Source: Legionella adelaidensis (GTDB lineage: Bacteria; Pseudomonadota; Gammaproteobacteria; Legionellales; Legionellaceae). Taken from it: DNA of 64,000 bases. The notes under the pieces are model-generated. The model worked only from the letters and a program-made list of their open reading frames with translations, ran no database searches and was not told the DNA's origin. The DNA lies in contig NZ_LR134433.1 in NCBI RefSeq assembly GCF_900637865.1, positions 124,001 through 188,000 on the forward strand. The letters are read 5' to 3'. Position 1 is the first letter of the stretch, and the number at the start of each line of letters is the position of its first letter. The position numbers and the translations under genes were made by a program. Positions 46,911 to 54,943 of the stretch are shown here, one piece after another.

Positions 46911-47007
46911 AGGCGACTCCTCAGGTTTTTCTTATTCGTCAAACGAGTAATTAAAAAGCATAGATTATGCCACAAGGAAGGGCCAACATTGAAACAAATA
47001 GGGAAGT

Positions 47008-47481
47008 TTACTTAAATTTTTTCATGATTCGAGCTTTATCTCGCTGCCAATCCCTTTCCTTAATGGTATCTCGCTTATCATGTTCTTTTTTTCCTTTCGC
47101 TAAAGCAATTTTGGCTTTAATCTTATTTTTTTTCCAATACAAGTTAAGGGGAATAACTGTATATCCCTGACGCTCAACGCTACCAATGAGCTTATTTATT
47201 TCTTTTCGATTTAATAAAAGCTTGCGCGTTCGGGTGGGATCAGGATGAATGTGAGTGGATGCCGTGGGTAAAGGCACAATCTGGGCTCCAAGTAACCATG
47301 CTTCCCCTTTTTTGATAAGCACGTGGGAATCGGATAAGTTAATTTTACCGGCCCGTAAACTTTTAACTTCCCATCCTTCCAACACTACACCGGCTTCAAA
47401 TTCCTCTTCGATAAAGTATTCAAAGCGTGCTTTTTTGTTAGTAGCGATAGTACTGCTTTGATGATTTGACACGATATACAT
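47008..47481 (-). CDS. smpB: SsrA-binding protein SmpB
   Basis: 157-residue partner of tmRNA in trans-translation. Seen: [51 protein letters not shown] and a basic C-terminal tail ([15 protein letters not shown]) that inserts into the ribosome decoding site. Divergent from bcp. The ssrA gene was not found in this window. Confidence 0.96.
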   Translation of the reverse strand: MYIVSNHQSSTIATNKKARFEYFIEEEFEAGVVLEGWEVKSLRAGKINLSDSHVLIKKGEAWLLGAQIVPLPTASTHIHPDPTRTRKLLLNRKEINKLIGSVERQGYTVIPLNLYWKKNKIKAKIALAKGKKEHDKRDTIKERDWQRDKARIMKKFK

Positions 47482-47565
47482 CCATAATGGGCTTTACCCA
47501 TGATACGTAGGTAAATATAAAAAATAAGTGTAGGATATCATTAATTTGGTTATAAGGAGTACTCT

Positions 47566-48030
47566 ATGCAGGCAGCGTCTTCACAAAAATTCCTTGCCAC
47601 GAGCGGAATTGAAAAAAGCTTGGAAGATTATCGTGGTCACTGGGTGATTCTTTATTTTTATCCCAAAGATTCCACGCCTGGGTGTACATTGGAAGGACAG
47701 GGTTTTCGTGATAATTATGAGGCTTTTAAAAAACACAATGCCGTAATTTTAGGAGTATCCCGCGATAGCCTTAAATCGCATGAAAATTTCAAAAGCAAGC
47801 AACAATTCCCTTTTGAATTGATTAGCGACAAAGAAGAAACGTTATGTCAAAATTTTGATGTAATAAAAATGAAATCCATGTATGGAAAACAAGTGCGCGG
47901 GATTGAGCGCAGTACTTTTTTAATTGATCCCCAAGGGAGTATACAAAAGGAATGGCGAAAAGTGAGTGTAAAAGGCCACGCCGAAGAGGTTTTAAATACT
48001 TTGATCGATTTGCAAAATAGTGCGAAATAA
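47566..48030 (+). CDS. bcp: Thioredoxin-dependent peroxiredoxin Bcp/PrxQ
   Basis: 154-residue peroxiredoxin. Peroxidatic Cys lies in DSTPGCTLEGQGFRD. In E. coli Bcp a second Cys occurs five residues later (GCGLRD), but here that position is Gly, so a 1-Cys or different resolving mechanism is likely. AAGGAG lies upstream of the ATG. Other landmarks: VILYFYPKDSTPG, GVSRDSLKSHENF and RSTFLIDPQG. Confidence 0.93.
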   Translation: MQAASSQKFLATSGIEKSLEDYRGHWVILYFYPKDSTPGCTLEGQGFRDNYEAFKKHNAVILGVSRDSLKSHENFKSKQQFPFELISDKEETLCQNFDVIKMKSMYGKQVRGIERSTFLIDPQGSIQKEWRKVSVKGHAEEVLNTLIDLQNSAK

Positions 48031-48091
48031 CTTGACGCATAGGAAGGCAAAAATCAGAATGACAAAGAACTGGATTTAAGGATTTCAACGA

Positions 48092-49495
48092 ATGGACAAT
48101 GCTAATAAACACAAAAAACTTTTTGTTCTTGATACCAACATTTTAATGCATGACCCCACCGCAATCTATCGTTTTGAAGAGCATGATATTTACCTTCCTA
48201 TGGTGGTATTGGAGGAGTTGGATAATCACAAAACAGGTATTTCGGAAGTTGCACGCAACGTGCGCCAAACAAACCGCATGTTAGTCGAACTAATGAGTAA
48301 TGCTTCCCACGAACAAATTGTAGCAGGCTTGCAGATCCCTAATTTCCTGGGTAATGAAGCGGTTAAAAGCAGCGGTTGTTTGTTTTTCCAAACCGATGAC
48401 TTCGAGCCGCTTCGCGCATTGTCGTTACCGGGCCACAAAGTGGATAATACGCTTTTAGAAACGGCATTAGGTTTACAGAAAAAATATCCTGAAAAACAAG
48501 TTATTATCATTTCTAAAGATATTAACTTACGCATAAAAGCCGGCATTTTAGGGATTACTGCCCAAGATTATTATAATGATAAAGTGCTGGAAGATGTAAA
48601 TTTACTCCATAGCGGTTTACATATTCTTGAAAATGATTTTTGGGAAACACACGGCAAAGATGTAGAAGCATGGCAAGATAGCGGGCATAACTTTTACCGT
48701 ATAACGGGGCCCCTGACGCATCAATGGAATCCTAATGATTGTATCAGCACGCATGACAATCAATTCCAAGCTATTGTAAAACAAGTTGAATCGGGGCAAG
48801 CAGTCGTTCAAGTAGCGCGCGACTATTCACAAAATAAACATGCGGTTTGGGGCATTAATGCGCGCAATCGTGAACAAAATTTTGCTTTAAATATTTTGTT
48901 AGACCCTGAAATTGACTTTGTGACTTTGCAAGGCTCTGCTGGCACGGGAAAAACTTTGTTAACTATCGCAGCCGGACTCACGCAAGTGCTTGATTTAAAG
49001 CGATACACTGAAATTATTATGACGCGAGTAACCATTCCTGTGGGCGAAGATATAGGATTTTTACCCGGTACCGAAGAAGAAAAAATGACCCCCTGGATGG
49101 GTGCGTTGATGGATAACCTGGAAGTTTTACACAGTGCACAGGAGGGTGGAAACTTTGGTAAAGGGGCCACGCAAGATTTATTACAAAGTAAAATTAAAAT
49201 TCGCTCTATGAATTATATGCGCGGCAGAACTTTCTTGAATCGTTTTATTATCATTGATGAAGCACAAAATCTAACTTCGAAACAAATAAAAACATTGGTT
49301 ACGCGTGCAGGTCCCGGGAGTAAAATTGTTTGTTTAGGGGATATCAAGCAGATTGATACGCCTTATCTAACGGAAACCACCTCGGGTTTGACCTTCGCAG
49401 TGGACCGTTTTAAGCATTGGCAACATAGTGCGCATATGACTTTGACTCGTGGTGAGCGATCAAGACTTGCATATTATGCCGCTGAGCATTTATAG
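48092..49495 (+). CDS. PIN-PhoH fusion ATPase (PhoH2/YlaK type)
   Basis: 467-residue protein with an N-terminal PIN RNase domain (about residues 8-150, with the conserved acidic FVLDTNILMHDP) joined to a PhoH ATPase domain. Walker A is QGSAGTGKTLL near residue 280 and Walker B is FIIIDEAQNLT. Such fusions act as sequence-specific RNA helicases/RNases in other bacteria. Normal length. It is followed by guaC with a 30-base gap. Confidence 0.93.
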   Translation: MDNANKHKKLFVLDTNILMHDPTAIYRFEEHDIYLPMVVLEELDNHKTGISEVARNVRQTNRMLVELMSNASHEQIVAGLQIPNFLGNEAVKSSGCLFFQTDDFEPLRALSLPGHKVDNTLLETALGLQKKYPEKQVIIISKDINLRIKAGILGITAQDYYNDKVLEDVNLLHSGLHILENDFWETHGKDVEAWQDSGHNFYRITGPLTHQWNPNDCISTHDNQFQAIVKQVESGQAVVQVARDYSQNKHAVWGINARNREQNFALNILLDPEIDFVTLQGSAGTGKTLLTIAAGLTQVLDLKRYTEIIMTRVTIPVGEDIGFLPGTEEEKMTPWMGALMDNLEVLHSAQEGGNFGKGATQDLLQSKIKIRSMNYMRGRTFLNRFIIIDEAQNLTSKQIKTLVTRAGPGSKIVCLGDIKQIDTPYLTETTSGLTFAVDRFKHWQHSAHMTLTRGERSRLAYYAAEHL

Positions 49496-49525
49496 TACGC
49501 CCTTTTAGAGAGGTACAAATACAAA

Positions 49526-50539
49526 ATGTCCACCATACAAGCAATCACCTTTGATGATGTGTTACTCGTCCCATCCTACAACCACCATGAGTCACGTCGC
49601 GTGGTAGATACTACCATGACGGATCGCTTAGGGAAGTTAACCCTGAAGCTTCCAGTAATTAGTTCTAACATGGACACTATTACTGAAAGCAAAATGGCTA
49701 ATTTTATGAGTAGTAAGGGAGCGATGGGAGCTCTACATCGTTTTTTATCCATCGAAGACAACATTAAAGAATTTAAAGCTTGTCAAGGATCTGTTTTTGT
49801 TTCCATTGGATGTACGGCAGCGGAACTTGAAAGAGCAGAAGCATTACGGGATGCCGGAGCAACTTATTTTTGTGTGGACGTTGCCCATGCCCATGCTAAA
49901 TATGTGGGGAAAACTCTCAAAAGCTTACGTCAACTCTTAGGCGATCGTTGCATCATGGCAGGAAACGTGGCCACCTATGCTGGTGCTGATTATTTAGCCT
50001 CTTGCGGTGCCGATATTATCAAAGCGGGAATTGGCGGTGGCTCAGTTTGTAGCACACGGATAAAAACAGGATTCGGTGTGCCTATGTTAACCTGTATACA
50101 AGATTGTGCGCGTACCGATCGCTCCATTGTAGCGGATGGAGGCATTCGTACCTCAGGAGACATCGTTAAAGCACTCGCTTTTGGCGCCGACTTTGTAATG
50201 ATTGGCGGGATATTAGCAGGAACAGACCCTACCCCCGGCGAAATCAAGGTAAAAGAAGATGGAACCAAAGTAAAAAATTACCGGGGTATGGCATCGCGTG
50301 AAGCCCAAGAAGATTTCTTAGGTCAAATGCACGAGTGGAAAACCGCAGAAGGTGTTGCAACAGAAGTTGCTTATCGCAACAATCAAGACGAAATTATAGC
50401 GGACATTATTGGCGGCTTACGCTCTGGTCTTACTTATTCTGGTTCCGATTCTATTACCGAGTTACAAAGAAAGCTCAACTATGTAGTGGTTACTCAAGCA
50501 GGACGTATTGAAAGTTTACCGCATAAGTTGATGGGGTAA
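49526..50539 (+). CDS. guaC: GMP reductase
   Basis: 337-residue TIM-barrel enzyme of the IMPDH/GMPR family, converting GMP to IMP with NADPH. It has FDDVLLVP at the N-terminus, AGNVATYAG and the catalytic Cys loop KAGIGGGSVCSTR. It lacks the CBS domains inserted in IMP dehydrogenase, and its length fits GMP reductase. A functional distinction from a CBS-less IMP dehydrogenase would need phylogeny. Confidence 0.82.
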   Translation: MSTIQAITFDDVLLVPSYNHHESRRVVDTTMTDRLGKLTLKLPVISSNMDTITESKMANFMSSKGAMGALHRFLSIEDNIKEFKACQGSVFVSIGCTAAELERAEALRDAGATYFCVDVAHAHAKYVGKTLKSLRQLLGDRCIMAGNVATYAGADYLASCGADIIKAGIGGGSVCSTRIKTGFGVPMLTCIQDCARTDRSIVADGGIRTSGDIVKALAFGADFVMIGGILAGTDPTPGEIKVKEDGTKVKNYRGMASREAQEDFLGQMHEWKTAEGVATEVAYRNNQDEIIADIIGGLRSGLTYSGSDSITELQRKLNYVVVTQAGRIESLPHKLMG

Positions 50540-50541
50540 GC

Positions 50542-50568
50542 GTAGGTTGGGTCGCAAGGCCAACCTAC
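50542..50568. terminator. Inverted repeat after guaC (GTAGGTTGG family)
   Basis: Arms GTAGGTTGG and CCAACCTAC around a 9-base loop, 3 bases after the guaC stop, beside the IS110 element. The same GTAGGTTG arm recurs at 60.6 kb. Confidence 0.55.
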
Positions 50569-50601
50569 TTAGCTGAGTTTGAGATCATGTAGATACTGTC
50601 T

Positions 50602-51564
50602 TTAAATGCAATGATAATTTTCATTATAAGGCAGTTTATTTTTAAGAACACCAAAAATTATATGTGTTAATTTTCGCATAACGGCACAGATAATGGTTTT
50701 TGGTGTTTTTCCCTTTAATTGTAAACGAGCTACAAACGAAGCAAGCCCTTTATTATATCGTTTGGCGACTAATGCAGCCATGTATAAAGATTTCCTCAAT
50801 CTGGCATCCCCTAATTTTGAGATAGTAGTTTTACCGATAAAGGTTCCTGACTCACGCTGTTTTGGAGTAATACCCGTATAGGCTGCAAATTGCTTGGCAG
50901 TAGAAAAGGAATTGACATCTGGCATAAGGGCCAGAATATGATAGGCCGTTAAATTGCCAATGCCTTTTATACTGGTAATTAACTCCAATTTTTCTTTAAG
51001 TTGTGAATTACTAGCAATTAAGTCCGCAATTTGTTTTTCTACCTTCGCAATTTCTTTCTCAAGCTGCATAATAAGCTTGGTCAAAGCTTTCTTTGCAATA
51101 CTTCCTTGAGTACTATGCCTTTGATTAGTGAGCTGAGTTAATTGACCTTTTAACATATCAAGAAGCTTGGTTAAGTCTTTAATTTCTTTCTGCTCAGGAG
51201 ACGAAGCCTGATAGGGACGAGGCTCCATCCGTTTACAAAACTGTCGAATAACTTCCGAATCTACCCGGTCATTTTTATTCCGAATAAGTGACGCTTTGGC
51301 ATAGTTTTTAATTTGAAATGGATTAACTACACTGACTCGGATGCCTTGCCCTATTAGAAAATCCGCGATTTTTGTGCTGTAATGCCCAGTTGCTTCCATA
51401 CAAACCCAAGGGTTAATAGTGTATTCATGAAGCCATGTTAAAAACTCAATATATCCTTGCTCCTTATTAGCAAAAACTTTATGTTTGCTTTTCCCTTTAT
51501 ACTCAACGGATACGTCAAATTTATCTTTCGCAACATCAACACCTACACAATCGAACCCTGACAT
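50602..51564 (-). CDS. IS110-family transposase (bridge recombinase type)
   Basis: 320-residue DEDD transposase. The N-terminal RuvC-like domain has the acidic positions in CVGVDVAKDKFDV, VCMEATGHY and NDRVDSEVIR; the C-terminal Transposase_20 domain has the helix-hairpin-helix ELITSIKGIGNLTAYHIL and GITPKQRESGTF, with the serine region used by this family. The frame is intact, so the element may be active. It ends at YNENYHCI. Confidence 0.93.
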   Translation of the reverse strand: MSGFDCVGVDVAKDKFDVSVEYKGKSKHKVFANKEQGYIEFLTWLHEYTINPWVCMEATGHYSTKIADFLIGQGIRVSVVNPFQIKNYAKASLIRNKNDRVDSEVIRQFCKRMEPRPYQASSPEQKEIKDLTKLLDMLKGQLTQLTNQRHSTQGSIAKKALTKLIMQLEKEIAKVEKQIADLIASNSQLKEKLELITSIKGIGNLTAYHILALMPDVNSFSTAKQFAAYTGITPKQRESGTFIGKTTISKLGDARLRKSLYMAALVAKRYNKGLASFVARLQLKGKTPKTIICAVMRKLTHIIFGVLKNKLPYNENYHCI

Positions 51565-51579
51565 GCTAATCTCCTAATG

Positions 51580-51775
51580 CTTGTGAATACTTGGGGTTAT
51601 TTATCATTGACCATGCTTGTGAATGCAGGCTTACTTGGTCGGTAGCCTAAGATACTGTACGGTCGATAGATAAGTGGGGAGAAGGTCCTACTCTACGCTC
51701 ACAGGCTTTTTAAGCCTTGCCTGGTTTCAAGATCTCTCCTCCCATCCCAAGTGCCCTTGAGATTAAGCTTTTTTG
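51580..51775 (-). ncRNA. Candidate IS110 bridge RNA
   Basis: Noncoding end upstream of the transposase start, on the same strand. Structure seen by eye: 51736-51743 can pair with 51677-51684 (8 pairs, one G-U), enclosing a hairpin with arms AGGCTT/AAGCCT at 51703-51717. A 12-base direct repeat ATGCTTGTGAAT occurs at 51577-51588 and 51613-51624, and GGTCGGTAG/GGTCGATAG repeat near 51640-51670. In IS110-group elements this end encodes a bridge RNA with target and donor loops. Position and folding fit; no expression evidence. Confidence 0.45.
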
Positions 51776-51796
51776 CTTACTTTTTAAAGATACAAG

Positions 51797-51817
51797 CCTG
51801 GTTGCTAGTCAACCAGG
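51797..51817. repeat. Intergenic palindrome copy 4
   Basis: Arms CCTGGTTG (51797-51804) and CAACCAGG (51810-51817) around CTAGT, between the IS110 noncoding end and the stop of the first gene of the low-complexity protein array. Same core as copies 1-3. Confidence 0.6.
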
Positions 51818-51933
51818 TTTGAGTCGTCCTCTTTATCCGCTAAGATTGTAAACTACAGACTTTGTAGTCATCATGTAACAGATAATTCAGTAATGTAGTT
51901 GAGCACGTTGCCTCCAGGCGATCTTACTTCTAT

Positions 51934-53880
51934 TTACCTTGCTAGCCCCGAAATTTCTTTCTGTTGTGGCTCTGTAGGGGTAACACTATCATTGTTAACA
52001 GCTTGTAGATGATTATCATAATCGGCTGTATCTAACATCATCCTTGTTGATAAATCCCCCACCGTAGACGGAGGTGAAGACATAGGCATGGGTGACTGCT
52101 CTGGGGTGGACGGTAATGCTACTGTAATATTATCTGCTACAGTATTAGCAGGTGTAGGTGTAGGTGTAGGTGTATTATCTAATGCTGCAAGCGCGACTGG
52201 CGCTACTTGCCCATCACCTGGTTGCGTATTATCCAGAGTCTGATCCAAAGGAGGACTCTGATCTTTGCCATCAGCTGGAGGTGACATAGCTCGAGAAGCA
52301 GTATCGGCATCTTGACTTACAGGAGCAGTTACCGCTGCTGTGTTATCATCACTTGGAGCAACATGGGGAAGAGTTTGGCCGACTGTAACTGTAGCCTGTT
52401 GATCTTGAGATGCAGTAACAGCAGCACTAGCAATCGGTTGTAAAGGCTCTCCCTCTTTTTTCTGAGCAAGTGCTTCTTCCTTTACTCTTTGCTCCGTTTG
52501 CTCTTTTTGTTCCTTTTTGTCATTTTTAAACAGATCGATTAATTTTTTTAAAACATACAGTTGCAAATCAATCATCATTTGTAATAGTTGATTTGAAAAT
52601 GGCTGATCTTTATCCTCCGCTTCTTCCTTCTTCTTAGCTTGTGGCTTAGGACTTTTAGGCTGTGGTTTAGTTGCAGCTTTTGATTGTTCTTTTTGTTCCT
52701 GTACTTCCTTTACTTCTTTTTTATCACTTTTAATCGAATCGCGAATTTTTTTAAAAACAAAACTTTGTAGTTCAATCATCATTTGTAATAATTTATTCGC
52801 AAACGGCTGATCTTTATCTTCCGTTGCTTCTTTTTTCTTGACTTGAGGCTGAGGGGCTTGCTTAGGTTGAGATTGCGGTTTAGGATTTGTGCCCGCCTTT
52901 GGTTGTCCCATGGCGAGAGTCGCTTCGGCTTCTTTTTTTCTTTCGTTTAGATTTGATATACGACTAGCAATATCGTTTATTTCCGCATTTCGATTGGAAG
53001 ATACTAATTGGCGGACTGAAGACATTTCTGCTAGCTGTGCCCCCTGTAGCTCTTTTTTTTCTCCTCCTGCATTGGTCAAAAAGTACTTGTCCCCTTCTTT
53101 AGATAAATTTTGGTCTTTGGGGACAATAAAAGCAGCATCTTTAAAAGAAGTTACTGGTTGTCCATCCTGGCCATACATTTTTTTCTCGCCTTTAGCCACG
53201 GACAACATGTCATTTAAAGCACCAACTTGAGCATATTTCTCTTGATTTTCTCTACCTCTCGCTATTGCTTCTTCGTCTTTTCCTTCCGCTATTAAATCGT
53301 CAATTGCTTTTTGATCAGCTTCTAAAGCCTCTGGGCTGGTTAATTTATCAATTTTGGCTTGTATTGCTGCCGTATCATTTTCCAATTTATCTGTTTCATC
53401 TAAAGCTTTATCCAATTTATCATAACGTTTTGTAACTGCTTCTTTCTTAGCCTCTGTTTCTTTTAGTTCTTCATTAATCGCATCTAAATTATCTTTTGCG
53501 GTTGGTTCGGGAGGTTGGACAGCTTCTGGGGGTTTATTGGCAAGATCATCTGCCCTGCGATCAGCAATTTGGGCAACGGCTTCTGCTTGAATAGCTGCTG
53601 CCTGTTCCTCTTTTTTCTCTTCTTCTTCTCTAATTGCTTGTGCGAGAGCTGCTTCTTCTTGACGTTGCTGCTCCACATAGAATGCTGCCGTCTGCTCTTC
53701 ATGAATTTGTTCTTCTTCAATTTTTTCTTGAATATCCGCAACAACGGCTTGCCCCTCTTGAGAGTTAACAAATTGTTGTACTTGCTCTCCAGTTTGCAAA
53801 CCTTGATCGGCGGATAATGCGGGTGGGTCAACTTTTAATTTATCTTTGTCTTCAGGAGTGGGCGAAAGTGGAGCTGGCAT
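51934..53880 (-). CDS. Low-complexity array protein A, two copies of the shared helical module
   Basis: 648-residue protein, no known family. It opens MPAPLSPTPEDKDK, close to protein B. Residues 30-350 are highly charged, Glu/Lys/Gln/Ala-rich and probably coiled coil. Two copies of a module follow, each with a KDQPF.N.LLQMMI.LQ core and then a basic helix: DQPFANKLLQMMIELQSF and DQPFSNQLLQMMIDLQLY. The C-terminal 200 residues are Pro/Thr/Gln-rich, ending with a shared block: DNITVALPSTPEQSP, then MMLDTADYD and a pair of Asn. A sigmaS-like -10 box lies about 30 bases before the start. No signal peptide is seen. Confidence 0.75.
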   Translation of the reverse strand: MPAPLSPTPEDKDKLKVDPPALSADQGLQTGEQVQQFVNSQEGQAVVADIQEKIEEEQIHEEQTAAFYVEQQRQEEAALAQAIREEEEKKEEQAAAIQAEAVAQIADRRADDLANKPPEAVQPPEPTAKDNLDAINEELKETEAKKEAVTKRYDKLDKALDETDKLENDTAAIQAKIDKLTSPEALEADQKAIDDLIAEGKDEEAIARGRENQEKYAQVGALNDMLSVAKGEKKMYGQDGQPVTSFKDAAFIVPKDQNLSKEGDKYFLTNAGGEKKELQGAQLAEMSSVRQLVSSNRNAEINDIASRISNLNERKKEAEATLAMGQPKAGTNPKPQSQPKQAPQPQVKKKEATEDKDQPFANKLLQMMIELQSFVFKKIRDSIKSDKKEVKEVQEQKEQSKAATKPQPKSPKPQAKKKEEAEDKDQPFSNQLLQMMIDLQLYVLKKLIDLFKNDKKEQKEQTEQRVKEEALAQKKEGEPLQPIASAAVTASQDQQATVTVGQTLPHVAPSDDNTAAVTAPVSQDADTASRAMSPPADGKDQSPPLDQTLDNTQPGDGQVAPVALAALDNTPTPTPTPANTVADNITVALPSTPEQSPMPMSSPPSTVGDLSTRMMLDTADYDNHLQAVNNDSVTPTEPQQKEISGLAR

Positions 53881-53908
53881 GTATGTATTCCTATCAACTA
53901 TTTTGTTA

Positions 53909-53916
53909 AAGTATAG
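53909..53916 (-). promoter_or_regulatory. -10 element of array gene A
   Basis: Minus-strand GTTCTATACTTT; CTATACTT at 53909-53916 matches the sigmaS-type core. The 3' end of TATACT is 29 bases from the start codon, so the leader would be about 23 bases. The same GTTCTATA string precedes genes B and D. Confidence 0.5.
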
Positions 53917-53967
53917 AACAAATATGAAGCTTTGATGCTGGAATAGACAAACTCACATAACTAGCAA

Positions 53968-54828
53968 TTATTTTAATTGTGGAGCGCTGGGTGCTGCTTC
54001 TTCGGAGGCTGAAGCGTCCAGAGTAGGGGTTGCTGCAATACTTGCGTTATTTGAAGCCGCCTGGCTATCGTATTGATCCGTACTATCTAACATCATCTCC
54101 GCTGATGACTCTCCCGTAGAAGGAGTGGGTGTTAAAGGTATGGGGGACTGTTGTAGCGATTCACCCTCACTGGGTGTAGAAGGTAGTGTAACAGTAATAT
54201 TATCCGTTGCAGTATTATCTTCTGAGCCAGACGGGGTTGAAATCCCCGAAGCATCCAGTGTTGCGGTTGGATCTACACCGCTTGAGGCGTTACTCTGACT
54301 GACATCAGGTACAATAGTGATGCTATCAGCAACAGCAGTAGAGTCACTTGCAGTAGGAGCACTTGCAGGTGAGGCACTTTGAGTTGGGGATACCGCCGTA
54401 GCGCTTTGGTCTTGAGATGGGGTAGTATCCGGTTTTTGAGCATCTGCACCTTTTTCTTGAGAGGGTTTATCCCCCATAATTTTATTGAAAGCCGCGCTTT
54501 GCAATGCAATTATCATTTGTAATAACTGATTTGCAAATGGCTCATCCTTATCTTCTTTTTCTTCTTTTTCTTCTTTTTTGTTGCTTACCTTATCTTTTTT
54601 ACCCTCACTTCCTTTTTTCTCGGTAGATTTCTCATCTTTTTCTTGAGGTGCGTCCTTTGATTTTAAAAGAGATGATTGTAAGTCAACCATAAATTCCAGC
54701 ATTTGATTTGCCAATGGTTGATTCTCTTCCGGCTTTTCTTCCTTTGCCGTTTGTGGTTTAGGGGCTGCATTTGCCTGAGGCGTAGGAGAAGCTGTGTCTT
54801 CCGGAGTAGGCGCTATTGGATCTGGCAT
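53968..54828 (-). CDS. Low-complexity array protein B
   Basis: 286-residue paralog of protein A. It opens MPDPIAPTPEDTASP and has two helical modules: EENQPLANQMLEFMVDLQSS and, after a Lys/Glu stretch (about residues 68-95), KDEPFANQLLQMIIALQS. The rest is Ser/Thr/Pro/Ala-rich. The shared C-terminal block is NITVTLPSTPSEGES, SPIPL, then EMMLDSTDQYD followed by ASNNAS. There is no membrane segment or catalytic motif. It has its own -10 element, so it need not be co-transcribed with C. Function unknown. Confidence 0.75.
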   Translation of the reverse strand: MPDPIAPTPEDTASPTPQANAAPKPQTAKEEKPEENQPLANQMLEFMVDLQSSLLKSKDAPQEKDEKSTEKKGSEGKKDKVSNKKEEKEEKEDKDEPFANQLLQMIIALQSAAFNKIMGDKPSQEKGADAQKPDTTPSQDQSATAVSPTQSASPASAPTASDSTAVADSITIVPDVSQSNASSGVDPTATLDASGISTPSGSEDNTATDNITVTLPSTPSEGESLQQSPIPLTPTPSTGESSAEMMLDSTDQYDSQAASNNASIAATPTLDASASEEAAPSAPQLK

Positions 54829-54855
54829 TTGTATTCCTTGTGTCTATTTAAACTA

Positions 54856-54861
54856 ATTATA
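54856..54861 (-). promoter_or_regulatory. -10 element of array gene B
   Basis: Minus-strand TGTTCTATAATT with TATAAT at 54856-54861, 27 bases before the start codon. Shares TGTTCTATA with genes A and D. Confidence 0.5.
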
Positions 54862-54943
54862 GAACATAAGGAAGAGTTCAGCAGGTGCAAGGATTGTTGG
54901 CTCCAGGGACTTGCCTACAGCAATTCAAAACCTTAAAAGAACT

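Larger units (their letters stand above)
50571..51790 (-). mobile_element. IS110-family insertion sequence
   Basis: A single transposase gene flanked by a short 3' side (about 30 bases) and a long structured 5' noncoding side (about 200 bases). This layout is typical of the IS110 group, which lacks terminal inverted repeats, so exact ends cannot be set from one copy; limits given are approximate. Palindromes flank it on both sides, in line with the IS110 habit of entering repeated palindromic targets. The 9-mer AGATACTGT occurs next to the transposase 3' end (50591-50599) and again in the noncoding end (51650-51658). Confidence 0.7.
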
